Shown: one piece after another, positions 1 through 10,313 of the stretch
Numbering within the stretch: position 1 is the stretch's first letter
Layout of the letters: the number at the start of each line of letters is the position of its first letter
Assembly: GCA_963922205.1 (NCBI GenBank)
Contig: CAWUHX010000091.1
Location: forward strand, 186,001-250,000
DNA: 64,000 nt
Direction of reading: 5' to 3'
From: Romanomermis culicivorax
Taxonomy: Eukaryota; Nematoda; Enoplea; Mermithida; Mermithidae
Notes under the pieces: model-generated
The model's database searches: none
The model's input: only the letters and a program-made list of their open reading frames with translations
Told to the model about the DNA's origin: nothing
Program-made: the position numbers and the translations under genes

Positions 1-868
1 TATTTCACAGCATGTTTGTTGCATTTTATAACAATGAATGCTCTTTTTAGCAATTTTTTGAAAGTTTTGGAGTACAAACAGTTTTTGAGAGGTCGTTTGT
101 ACCAGTACAAATGGACCGAGTACAAAAAAAACCACCGATTTCAAGTGGTGGCGATCTTTCTATTCATCAAGTTCTGCTAGCAGCAACCTAGAAGTTCAAC
201 AGTGTTATTTTGCACTGTATTAGAAGGTCAAGAGTTCAGGATTACTTGCTTGTTCACTTGCACAAAACACTCATAGAGTAGTTCTTTTTCAACAGGTTCA
301 GGATTAACTTTATACCATATATATTACCAACGAAGCAATTACTTATAGTTTTTTCGCTTTTTCTGTTTTATATGTCTCGAATGCGAATATTTTGTTCACA
401 TGACGGAAACATTAGATTCTTGACAATCACATGAAGTAACCACCAGAAAAAATGGTCAAAGTATCATATGGATGGAAAATAGCTCAACTGGCAACTACCA
501 GACGGACTAGTTCTCGGCACCAGACAAGGGGCTAGATGTACCAAACGCATCTGAGCCTTTCTATTGATTCAGTGGCGTAAAAATTGACCTGTACCTACCA
601 AACTCTGCACCACAGAAAATAATAATGAACTGAACTAATTGAATGGCGTTTTCTCTTGCACCTACTTCTATTTATAGGTACCACTGAACCTTTAGAAGAG
701 TTCAGGGCACCTCTATAAAGGTTTTGCTTGCACCAAAATGTAGCGGTTCAGTGATACTTTATTGTGCAGATTTCCAATGGTCACATAGATAATTGTTTTC
801 ATGTATCCAAGCCAATGAGCTATAGAAATTTCACAATTCATGCACTAACAACCAGAGTAGGTGTAGAG
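1..868. other. Non-coding, repeat-derived leader of the window
   Basis: No open frame of interest. Around positions 60-130 there is a fragment with inverted GTACAAA/TTTGTAC words (TTTGTACCAGTACAAA) matching the ends of the element at 8230-9955, so a decayed relative of that family sits here. Positions 180-780 contain several diffuse repeats of a GTTCAGG-type word. Nothing else is recognised. Confidence 0.4.
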
Positions 869-1296
869 CATACATGTAATTGGGGGGAAGTGCTATGGGA
901 ACCCCCCCCCCCCAGAAATCGTCGACCATATGGCTAGCCATAGGATTGGAAAATCCTGGGGGGGGTAGCCTATGGTAGCCCTAGGGACCCCCATAGTTTT
1001 AGTTGGAAAAATACTGAAAAATGTCATTTTTTCCATGAAAAATGTCAATTTTTGAACAAAAAATGGTCAAAAACGTCAATTTTCTCGGCGCTGCGCGCCA
1101 TAAGTACATATTTTATCATTTTTTAGACAAAAATTACTACTTTTTACACCGTTTTTCGGACATTTTTCATGGAAAAAATCAAATTTTTTTCCTTCAGGGA
1201 CCTCTCCCCCCAAAATTTTGGGAATTACTGACCCCCGGCCCAAAAAAAAGTGCTCCAACCCCCCCCCCCAGACCTCGGAGTTCCGTTACATGTATG
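869..1296 (+). mobile_element. MITE, family A copy 1 (CATACATG termini)
   Basis: A 428-bp element begins CATACATGTAATTGGGG and ends with the inverse, TTACATGTATG. Inside are the words shared with the copies at 3916-6978, 21812-22223 and 23162-23581: CCATATGGCTAGCCATAGG, a stretch rich in TTGACATTTTT-like words, and a GGCGC..GCGCC hairpin. A C13 run lies near 900. No flanking duplication is readable, so this copy is old or its edges are worn. It has no coding capacity; the short frames over it are by-products. Confidence 0.7.
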
Positions 1297-1678
1297 CCTT
1301 GAAATCTGGTAAATCGATGAAACCCAAATGATGTGACACAATAGAACCACAAAGGCGACTAAATAATACACGCTGCACTAACTCGAAGTTAATTGTTGAC
1401 TATTGTAATTGTATAAAGTGTAAACTGATATTTTTTACTCAATAAACTATAGGTCGATAAAAATGCAAACCTTACAGCAAATGTTTTCCGGTCAATATAT
1501 TTGATAGCACGGTAAACTATTGGCATATTCATGATTAGCATCATCAGTTTACTCATAACATGGTCATAAATACGCAAATTTGAAAAAATATGTCATAGGA
1601 CACACCCTATTTCCAGTCAAAATACTTGATTTTATGGAAAACTATCGACATATTCATAATCAGCATCATTATTTTAGT
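1297..1678. other. Spacer, nothing recognised
   Basis: AT-rich sequence between two MITEs. It includes two copies of a TGATTAGCATCAT / TAATCAGCATCAT-type word about 120 bp apart, which suggests a small internal duplication. No gene or RNA signal is seen. Confidence 0.3.
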
Positions 1679-1686
1679 CGGAAATC

Positions 1687-1859
1687 ATACCTGTAAGAGG
1701 TCCGACTAGTTAGTGGGTAAACACGAAATTTTGGGGGAGGGGGTCGAAAAAAGTCAAAACTTTTAACAAAAAATGCACTTTTTGTCAATTTTTCAACTCT
1801 GGGGGGGTGGATATATGGTTGGCCAAGTTGGCAGGGTCCCCCCCCCAATTACAGGTATG
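1687..1859 (+). mobile_element. MITE, family I copy 1, with exact 8-bp TSD
   Basis: A 173-bp element starts CATACCTGTAAGAGG and ends CAATTACAGGTATG, giving inverted termini CATACCTGTAA. It is flanked on both sides by TCGGAAAT (1679-1686 and 1860-1867), a perfect 8-bp duplication. The interior has GTTGGCCAAGTTGG and G/C homopolymer runs shared with the copy at 19699-19898. Eight-bp TSDs are typical of hAT-type elements; assignment to that superfamily is inference. No coding capacity. Confidence 0.88.
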
Positions 1860-1867
1860 TCGGAAAT

Positions 1868-3340
1868 ATGAAAATTTGAGAAAATTTTGGAGAAAAAAAT
1901 CCGTACCCCCTAAACTACACAAGTGCCGAATTGGCCAGAAAAGTTATCAAATAATGAGGTCAAATGTACAATCTGCGAACAAAACAGATTAATTATTTTC
2001 TTGCTTGGCTCTTATAAGTTCAATTAAATATTTATTTTAAGTAGTTCATAGCTCGAAACTTGCAAAAAATTGTCGGTTATTTGGCGGAATGAGATGCAAG
2101 TAAATGAGAAACGTTCAAAAAACGCATCAGAAATAATTTTGAACAATTTTAAAGCAAAGAAACTAAAAAAATTTATCTTTCCTCGTGGGGAAAAATTTTT
2201 TGGCGTTTTTCCTCAAATAGGGCAATTTCGGCTACAATGGCACCGTGTATAGCCGCTCATTACCTTTAATTGGGGGGGGGGGGGGGTTAGGGCACCGTTT
2301 TTTTCCTCGAACATTTTTTTCACATGAGAACCGAACCCCAAATTTTTTTCCTCATTGTCCAAAAATTTTCCACATTCTTAAAAACGTTTATAATGGTAAC
2401 CACGGATGCTTTTTCCTGCATTTTAGGAGCATATACCCAAGCATTCGGATGTTTTTGGAGTCAGAAACCTGCAAAAATGAGGAAAAAATTCTAGTCAGGT
2501 CAGTTAAATTGAGCTAATAAATCATATATTTGTGTTCTACAGGAGCAGAGGAAGCATATCAACGATAGCGTTCTCATAAATTCATCCGCTATTAACATCC
2601 AATTACAATTATCCAACTTTATTAATTTCATTGTCCATCGCAGAGCGTCGCAAAAATTTTCAGGTTTTCACTTTCTAAAATGCTGGAAAATGAACCTTCA
2701 CAACGTTGAGAAATAAATTAAAATCAAATTGATAGAGTGTAATCTGTTCCCCATCTCCGCGCCAAGCGCCGGGAAAATTTCCGAGGTTTTATATTCTAAA
2801 ACGCTGAGAAATAAATTTCTGCAACGAATATTCGTGAATGGAAGTTCTAAAATTACAGTCGAGGTCTTCAATTTCCATCGTCAATAAACGCAAAAGTTCA
2901 TGTTGCCAATTCCAAGCTCCGAGAGAAAAGATTGATAGAGTTGATGAAAAATCTATTTTCGGCTGAATACTGACTGTTAACGACTACAAAATGAGACGAG
3001 CCAACTTGATTGATAGAAACTGCTGAGCATTAATTGGTTAGTGGAATTAGATATGCTAACGGCCGCGTCTGATAGAAAATAATGATTATTATACCCATGA
3101 CCGGCGCGAAGCGCCGGAAAGTTTGGAGATTTTGATCTTTGAAACTCCACTAGAATTTATCGTTTCGGTTTTGAATTTGCCAAAATTTTTTCCACAATGA
3201 GAACCATACCCAAAATTTTTTTCCTCATTTACAAATTTTCTTCTTCAAAAGACCCAATTTGAGGGAAAAAAACGGTGGTTGGAGAGGGACCTCTCCAACT
3301 TGATCGAATCCTATATCCAAGTGTCGGAACATCCCTAACT
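1868..3340. repeat. Degenerate repeat tract with GGCGC hairpin words
   Basis: No gene is seen. The stretch holds several worn copies of the same interior module found in the elements at 4130-6292, 7487-10305 and 27139-28834: an AAAATTTTC-like lead-in followed by a GGCGC-loop-GCGCC hairpin. Examples are near 2640, 2757 and the perfect palindrome CCGGCGCGAAGCGCCGG at 3101-3117. A G-run near 2272-2286 and CCTCGTGGGG/TTTTTCCTC words mark further broken elements. Element borders cannot be drawn. Confidence 0.5.
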
Positions 3341-3344
3341 TTTT

Positions 3345-3414
3345 AAAAAACTATTGAAAATAGAACCAAAAAGATAATTAGCTGTCTTTTTGGTTCTATT
3401 TTCAATAGTTTTTT
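3345..3414. repeat. Perfect 30-bp inverted repeat (hairpin)
   Basis: Positions 3345-3374 and 3385-3414 are exact reverse complements of each other around a 10-nt loop (TAATTAGCTG). The arms contain CTATTGAAAATAGAACC and its complement. A transcript would form a 30-bp stem. Zero mismatches in a region where other repeats are worn suggests recent origin. Confidence 0.9.
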
Positions 3415-3489
3415 TAAACACTTGTAAGCACAAAAGATGACAGGCATACGACCTCCTTTCATCCACTTCCTCAAAACATTGGAATTCAT

Positions 3490-3708
3490 TTGGGTAAAAA
3501 GAAGTGTTGTGCGAAGGAATTCATTGAAGCTGCAATGGACGTTGCATTTTCGTGTAGTAAATTCCATCTTCCGATGATATCAATTGAAAATGAAAATTTG
3601 CAACAATCAATTGACGTATTCCAGTTAACTGAAATCATGAAAACTGTTATTTTTTCCGAAACCGAAACCGTGAAACTCAAAATTGGAAAATCGAAATCGT
3701 TATTTTGA
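3490..3708 (+). pseudogene. Unrecognised 72-residue open frame, possible gene fragment
   Basis: An open frame of 72 codons directly follows the hairpin. The peptide is rich in E, K and S with the segment SIENENLQQSIDVFQLTEIM, and looks less like repeat translation than its neighbours. No family is recognised, and there is no splice or promoter signal I can defend. It could be a captured gene scrap inside an old element or a chance frame. Confidence 0.2.
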
Positions 3709-4767
3709 GGGTGAATTTTACGGCTTTCGCATTGTCTGAATGGTTTTAAAAATAAGGTGTGAGAGCAACGGAATTCACAACTCCATGGGAAGATAAAAAT
3801 AATGCTGGTGCGATGAAAACCTTGTTCAAAACAGAATTAATCTCCTACGCAGAAGATCCAATTTTTTTATTAATCGGGAAATTCAATGAAATTGTGCTTC
3901 AAAAATAATAACTTTTCCACATGTAACAGGACCCCAAGGTCTGGGTGTGGTTGTTGAACTTTTTGAGCTGGGAGTAGAGCTTCACACCGGGTACCCGAAT
4001 TACCCGGGTACAAAATGAAAACCATTACCCGGGTACCCGCGGGTACCTGGGTATACCCGGGTACACGGGTAATTCGGGTACCCGTTTTGTATCACGTATA
4101 ATATGTAGACTTGAGAGTAGAGGTGTATGCATAGTTTTTTTTAGCCTTTTACAAGCCATGGCTTGTTGGACTGACAAAATGACTTGTAGAATTTTAGTCC
4201 AACAAGCAAAAATGGTTTGTCAGAATTTTTTGAGTCATGTGTTTGATCATATCGGATACAGAAAAGATGCATTTTGGTGCATTTTAGAAGGTCATAATCT
4301 CAAAATTTCCCGGCGCTTCGCGCCGGTTATAACTTAAATAAGCATTATTATTTATTTCCTAGCTCAGGCGCTGCTTCTAACATGTCTAACTTCATTTATC
4401 ATTTAATCTTTAATAGTTTTAATCATCTTAAACGTATTATCTCATGTTTTAATTGGTAATCTTCAATATTTCATGTTGATATTTAATGAAGATTCACATT
4501 TTTCCCTTGACACATTTTTTGAGAAAGATCAATACGTCAAGTCTGTAAACTTTTTGAAGTGATTATTCCTTTCTCAACGTAAAATCAATCCAAAAGCTTC
4601 ATGGAAGTAGTTTTCGGAAACTTCTACTCTTCTTGCTCATATCTATTTGGCCAAGTTCATTAGAGTGTGTGAATAAATTAATGATTTTAAAATTTTTCAA
4701 ACATGAAATTCCAGAAATTACGGCCTTTGAACAGAAAATTCGAAACTAAGTCTTCAAACAAGTAGTT

Positions 4768-5778
4768 CAGAGCACCCCATGGGGGGGGTATGGGGGGGTA
4801 TTACCCCCGTCTTAGATTTGAAAATTCATTTACTACCCCCATAAAAACAGCTCACTATACCAAAAAATTTTGGTAGACTTCATCCTCTCCCCAGTAAGTT
4901 ATACTAATTTGAGAAAAATTGCAGAATGTGTGATTCTGAGGAATTACTCACTGCTCTTTTTGACACATTTACTGAGCAAATGATAATGGGAAAGTATGCA
5001 ACTTCTGTGCCATATAGCGATTTTTAGGAAAGGATGTCAGTACATTAATATATACTACTTGTAGGAAATCATTATAAATATAATTAGGAGATGAAATAAT
5101 GACTTATGTATATGTGATTAATCAAAAAATCGCCCCTTGGGAAGAAAAACATGTTCTTAAAATTCTGCCTCTTCATGCTCTCCTTTCCTTTTCTCCGCTT
5201 CTGCGTTGGGTCTTCTGTGCGCGTATGGTTACCCAAGCTGTGGCATACTTTCCTGCTATGAGTTGAGACATGTGAGGTCTGTTGACGTGGATCAGGAGTG
5301 GTACTTGGTTTCAAACTCGTAGTTCATAGTCTAATGGGATTAATAATACTAAAGCCACATTCAGCATCAGGACTTTCAATTCGAAGCATTTTTGTAAGCC
5401 TAATCAGTGATAGGATAAGCCCATACTGCTGAAGATGCTGGTTGAAACAATGTGTCCAAACGTTTGTGCCCAATTCTTGAAATGTGCAGGAATCAGTTGG
5501 CACACAAGTCTTCAAAGTGTGACTATTCTGTACGTATAATTAGTGCATTAAAGTTGCAGGATGGGAGCTGGAAAATGGAATTAAACCAGTAAATGTTTTT
5601 TGACTGTAAAAACCATAAAGTAGGGGCATTATTCATTTACGTATACTACAACTCCCCCCCTCCTTGGAAAAAAGTCGTGAGCAAAAAAAAAAAAAAAAAG
5701 GTCACGGCATATTTCAAGTACTACCCTTAAAATTTACGATTTTACCCCTACCTAAATTTTCGACCTTGGGGACCTCTG
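4768..5778 (+). mobile_element. hAT-derived element, family B copy 1, exact TSD
   Basis: A 1011-bp element starts CAGAGCACCCCATGGGG and ends CCTTGGGGACCTCTG, with inverted termini CAGAG. It is flanked by AAGTAGTT on both sides (4760-4767, 5779-5786), a perfect 8-bp duplication. Related copies lie at 16027-17047 and 24296-25233. On its minus strand it keeps a short frame resembling the C-terminal dimerisation tail of a hAT transposase, so it looks like an internal-deletion derivative of an autonomous hAT element. Innermost layer of the nest. Confidence 0.9.
5324..5515 (-). pseudogene. hAT transposase C-terminal remnant (in family B copy 1)
   Basis: A 63-residue frame ends in ESPDAECGFSIINPIRL. 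hAT transposases end with a dimerisation segment of the form ...S.AECERGFS..N.I; the same order is visible here, with the usual ER pair missing between AEC and GFS. Equivalent frames with the same ending lie in copies B2 (16588-16782, minus) and B3 (24501-24695, plus), always in the same orientation relative to the element, so the similarity is inherited. No catalytic part of a transposase remains. The family assignment rests on this short motif plus the 8-bp TSD and CAGAG termini. Confidence 0.5.
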
Positions 5779-6978
5779 AAGTAGTTGGAAAATTGATTTT
5801 CCAGTATCGCAGAATGTCAATACCCAAAAAAATTTTCCGGCGTTTCAGGCAGGAAAGATTAATAGCTTTTTTGGGCTCTCACTTGTCATCATAGACGACT
5901 TGACCGTCGATTTCTCATGTAATTCAAAGTCATTATGTTCTTGGATAGTTAGCTGGAAAATTTTTTCCACAATGCTTGTAGATTAGACTTCGATCAAACT
6001 CAAAAATTTCAAATGTTTCCTGAATTTCAATGAATTAACGGCTCTAAAATGTTATTGAATAATTCAATGAAATTGTGCTTCAAAAATAAAAATAAATGTT
6101 GAATGACATCTCTTTTTTGATCGATTGCCGTGATGCTCAATATATACATTTCTTTAAAAAATAACCTAGCATTGGAATTTATTCACGTATACTGATATTA
6201 TAAAATTGGCTTGCCAAAATTTGGAATGGCTTGTAAAATTTAAGGTCAACAATACCACTTGGCTTGTGACTCGTAGGTCAAAAAAAACCCTGGAGGTATG
6301 CAAATTTTGCTTTGTCTCGTCAATAATATTGAGCTATCGTGATGTGATGTGTAGTATTTTGCAGCGTAGGTGCGTCGATGATATGTATCAATCATCATCT
6401 CTAGCATTAAATTCGCAATATACCTACCTATGCAGCCTATTGTATACAACAACACAACCAGTGTTTCAGCACAAGTGTTGAAAAATATTATGTAGTAGGG
6501 ACTACGGAGTGTGTGTAATGCATCATTCTATTTTCACAGTGTATCTGTCTAATTATATGTACATTAACTTTACAACTCATTTTAACATGTACCCGGGTAA
6601 TTCGGGTACCCGGGTAATGAATAAACGGGTACCCGGGTACGAAATTTTTGTCGTGTGAAGCTCTAGCTGGGAGTCAGTGATTCCCCTAAATTTTGGGAGG
6701 AGATGTCTCTGATAGCAAAAAAAAATCGATTTTTTCAACAAAAGGGCCTGCAAAACGGTTCGAAAAATAGTAATTTTTGTCTCAAATAACCGTTAAAAAT
6801 CTATGACGCAAAGCATCGAGAAAATTGATGTTTTTGACCATTTTTTGTTCAAAAATCGACATTTTTCAGTATTTTTCCGACAATTGAAATATCCTGCGGC
6901 TCGACCAATGGCTAGCCATATGGCCGATAATTTCTGGGGGTCCTATAGCACTTTTTCCACTCCCCAACTACATGTATG

Positions 6979-7486
6979 CTTCTCCGCTGATTCGCCGGAA
7001 ATATGATTTCTTAATGGCTGAAAGATGATACCCGCACCACTGAATAGCTGTTCTGAATGCACACTCGTGGCTGGTGGGCTAGGTAATGTTGATTTTCCAC
7101 TACGGAAGTGGGTCTATATCATGGGATACCTGTTTTCTGTTTTGATACATTTGATACAGTTGAAGTCAGAAGTGGAAAAATCGTTAAAAAGCAATTTACT
7201 GTGCAAAAATAAAATTCAGTCTTAAAAATGGAATTGTTGGATTAGAGGCGTAGAAAACCTATAGCCTGGAAAACGCATTAACTATGTAAGTAGTATTTTT
7301 TCAAAGAATCGTGGCTTGTTTCTTACGCATTACGCAAAGTCCACTTGGAAACTTTCTAACTCTATTAGATCTTGAAACACGAATTAAAACCATTTATATT
7401 TATTGAATAATTAGTTCTGACGTATTCAGGGTCGCACTAGCACATTGAATCAGTTCTTTTATCTCTCAATAATTGCTCTTCAACAA
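6979..7486. other. Spacer between nested clusters, nothing recognised
   Basis: About 500 bp with no gene, hairpin module or readable terminus. Short frames here are low-complexity. Confidence 0.3.
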
Positions 7487-8229
7487 CAGTGTTTTTCTGC
7501 ATAGGGCAGACTTTTTAGGCTTCGTGCAGAATTTTTTCTTGTAACTTCTGCACTGGTGCAGAATTTTTTGAGTCATGTGTTTGATCACATCGGATGCAGA
7601 AAAGATGCATTTCGGTGCAATTTAGGAGGTCATAATCTCAAATTTTTTCCAGCGCTTTGCGCCGGTTATAACTTCAATAATCATTATTATTGATTTCCTA
7701 GCTCAGGCTTCTAACATGTCTACCTTCACTTATCATTTAATCTTTAATAGTTTTCATGACCTTGAACGTATAATCTCATGTTTTAATTGGTAATCTTCAA
7801 TATTTTATCTTGATATTTAAGGAAAATTCGCATTTTTTCTATCACACATGTTTTAAGAAAGATCAATATACGTCAAGTAGTCCCCTAACTTTTTGAAGCG
7901 ATTATTCCGTTCTCAACGTGAAATCAATCCAAAAGCTTCATGGAAGTAGTTTTCGGAAATTTCTACTCTTCTATCTTACTCATATCTTTTCGGCTAAGTT
8001 CATGAGAGTTTGCGAATAAATTACTGGTTTTAGAATTTATCAAATATAAAATTATAGAAATTACGACTTTTGAACACAAAATTCGAATCCAATTATTGAA
8101 ATATACGTTTGTAAAATTGATTTTCCAGCGTCGCAGAATGTCAGTATCCAAAAAATTCTTCCGGAAAGATTAATATCTTTTTTGGGCTCTCACTTGTCAT
8201 CATAGAGGACATGACCATCGATTTCTCAT

Positions 8230-9955
8230 CATTGTTTTTTTTTGTACTACCTCCATTTGTACTGGTACAAATGATCAGCCAAAAAGCATTTGTACTTTGG
8301 GGCCGTGATTTGTACCTTCATTTGTTTGAAAGTCATTAGATCTAGATCTTGGCCGTTTTCTGCCAAAAAAAAATATTAGGCGTCTGTTTCAGCGTGTTTT
8401 TTTCGCCTGCAGTCGCCTGTATAGTCGATTATTACACTTCGTTAATCCGTATTACATTTTTTTCTCTAGTAACTGTTTTTTGCTGACCGTTTTTTTGTAT
8501 TCTTTTTACAATCGACTGTCGAATAAAATATTATAATATTGCTTTGCTGCATTGATAAATACTTGAAGCTGACAGCAAGGCTGAAAATTAAAATTGTTTG
8601 TTTAAAAAAATACTAAAATACAGCAGATACTTGTTTAAAACATGCAAATGAGGAGAAATTTAAACACTGACATCAAGAAATGGGCAAAAAATAAAATTCA
8701 TGTTACAGACAAGAAGCAAAAGCAACCAAATACAGCCGGAAAATCTTTTATTCATAAAGTTTTTCTACAGTAACTTCAAGTCTGAAAGCATAAAATGCGT
8801 TTGTACCAGACTTCAGGTTTTTTTTAGTCATTTTAGGGTCCTGGGCCCCTAAAAGTTTGGAAATGGCCCCTAAAATTTTAGGTCTAGGGGCCATTTTGGC
8901 TCCTAAAATTTTGACATATTCATTTATATTATAGTGAATTAGCTGTTTTCATTCAATTTTAGATTTGAAGTAAGTTTTTTACAGGCTCTAGAATCATAAA
9001 ACATCGAAAATTTTCTGGCGCTTCGCGCCGGATCTTATTATATAATTTTTTTAATTAGTCTATTCACTGTTTCTCTACAAATCAAACTTTCTGGAAAAAA
9101 ATTCTCGACGAAGTGAAAAAACATGGGGGTTCGACATGGAAAAGATGAATTTTGGTGCAAAAGAATTCTGGTGATCAAAATCTCAATTTTTCCATTTTTG
9201 TTACTATTATTTCAAATATGGAGCCGAGTTTGAATTCATGATTATAATGGAGGTGATTTTCATAAATTTCAAGTTTAATTTGAGCTTGTCAAACTTATGA
9301 AAGTATGAACATATTTTTTAGTTTGTAAAATGATATAATACATGTTTTCGAACCTTGTATGTTTATCGAATAAGTTATCCTTAAATTGATTTTCCAGCAT
9401 TTAGAGTGTCAAAATCTGAAAAAAATCGTTGCATAGCACCCGAAAGATATAGGAAACAACAGAACAATGAGAACAGAAGCTGCAATTTCAAAACCCTATA
9501 CTTTTGAGTTGGAAGGAAATGAACTCAAGTGCAATCTTGCATGAAGATTTGTGCAAAATTAAACGAAATATCGCGTTTTTTGCATAAAAAATTTTCTTTG
9601 CACAAAGATTTCTCGGCCGATGTTTGTACGTGTGGAAAGATGCCTGTAACTGAAAACGCTAGGTGGAAATCAAATTTTGAACAGTAATTTTTTAAAACTC
9701 GTATCAACTGATTGAATATCTACATAATTTAATTATATAGTACGTTCTACAGTGTGTTACAAGCACGGTTTTCAATATTCTTTAATTAAAAATTTTTGGC
9801 TCCCAAAATTTTAATTTGGCCCCTAAAAATTTAGGCCTAGAAGCCATTTGGCTCCTGGTTTTCAAACCAAAAAAAAGCCTGGTACCAGTACAAACCGATC
9901 TAAAATTTTCGTTTGTACTCTGGACCATTTCATATGTGAAGTACAAAAAAGCGTG
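8230..9955. mobile_element. hAT-like element H (GTACAAA subterminal repeats), exact TSD and empty site
   Basis: The element starts CATTGTTTTTTTTTGTACT and ends AGTACAAAAAAGCGTG. It is flanked by TTTCTCAT on both sides (8222-8229 and 9956-9963), a perfect 8-bp duplication. The unoccupied version of this very site is present in the homologous element at about 5911-5925 (TTTCTCATGTAATTC), which proves the insertion. Subterminal zones are rich in TTTGTACTGGTACAAA palindromes. It contains the further insertion at 8811-9881. Confidence 0.9.
8811..9881. mobile_element. Family J copy 3 (GGGGCC-rich subtermini), nested in H
   Basis: The left end CTTCAGGTTTTTTTTAGTC and the right end CCAAAAAAAAGCCTG are inverted. 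Both subtermini carry GGCCCCTAAA / TTTAGGCCTAG words. Flanks GTACCAGA (8803-8810) and GTACCAGT (9882-9889) match 7 of 8. The hairpin module is at 9015-9031. It lies inside H, which lies inside F2. No transposase. Confidence 0.72.
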
Positions 9956-10313
9956 TTTCTCATGTAATTCAAAGTCATTATTCTCTTGGATAGTTTGATG
10001 GAAAATTTATTCCACACTCTTGCAGATTAGACTTCGATCAAACTCAAAAATTTCAAATGTTTCCTCAATTTTAATGAACTAACGACTCTAAAGAACAGCA
10101 GAAGGTTTGAAAGCTAAAAAATACATAAATAAAGCGTCTATGAGCATTTTTAAGCGAAAAACGACTTCTTTAAAATGGGGAAACAAATTTTGACCCCTTC
10201 AGGCCCGGGGAAAAAAACAGTGGTAACAGGAGAAAACCGCAGTGCAGAAACTTTTTTTGTGCTTTTCTGCACTGTGTAGAAACCCGGATGTAGAAAAAAA
10301 CACTGTGTAACAA

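Larger units (their letters stand above)
4130..6292. mobile_element. Non-autonomous element, family J copy 4, nested
   Basis: The left end CATAGTTTTTTTTAGCC and the right end AAAAAAAACCCTG are inverted relatives of each other, with subterminal GGCTTGT / ACAAGCC words. Flanks GGTGTATG (4122-4129) and GAGGTATG (6293-6300) match in 6 of 8 positions, a worn TSD. The interior carries the perfect hairpin CCGGCGCTTCGCGCCGG (4310-4326) and is closely similar to the interior of the element at 7487-10305. It is itself split by the insertion at 4768-5778. Confidence 0.7.
3975..6665. mobile_element. hAT-like element with GGGTACCC subterminal repeats, exact TSD
   Basis: Terminal inverted repeats TAGAGCTTCACAC / GTGTGAAGCTCTA are flanked by the 8-bp duplication GCTGGGAG (3967-3974 and 6666-6673). 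Both subterminal zones carry clusters of the palindrome GGGTACCC and of CCCGGGTAATTCGGGTACC. With its own nested insertion (4130-6292) removed, the element is only about 0.5 kb and has no transposase. The 8-bp TSD and terminus support a non-autonomous hAT-like element. Clustered subterminal palindromes are the usual place for transposase binding; that role is inferred. Confidence 0.88.
3916..6978 (-). mobile_element. MITE, family A copy 2, split by nested insertions
   Basis: The left piece (3916-3974, starting ACATGTAACAGG within the terminal motif) and the right piece (6674-6978, ending ACTACATGTATG) are the two parts of one family A element. The right piece carries the CTAGCCATATGGCC word found in the other copies. 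They are separated by a 2.7-kb insertion flanked by GCTGGGAG duplicates. It is the outermost shell of a four-level nest. No TSD is readable for the shell itself. Confidence 0.75.
7487..10305. mobile_element. hAT-like element F2 (CAGTG termini), split by nested insertion
   Basis: The left end CAGTGTTTTTCTGCATAGGG mirrors the right end, which closes with AAAAAAACACTG. Subterminal CTGCAC / GTGCAG words occur on both sides. Flanks TTCAACAA and TGTAACAA match in 6 of 8 positions. The interior is homologous to 4230-6070 (shared run starting GAATTTTTTGAGTCATGTG; hairpin near 7649). After removal of the 1.7-kb insertion the element is about 1.1 kb and has no coding capacity. Confidence 0.72.
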
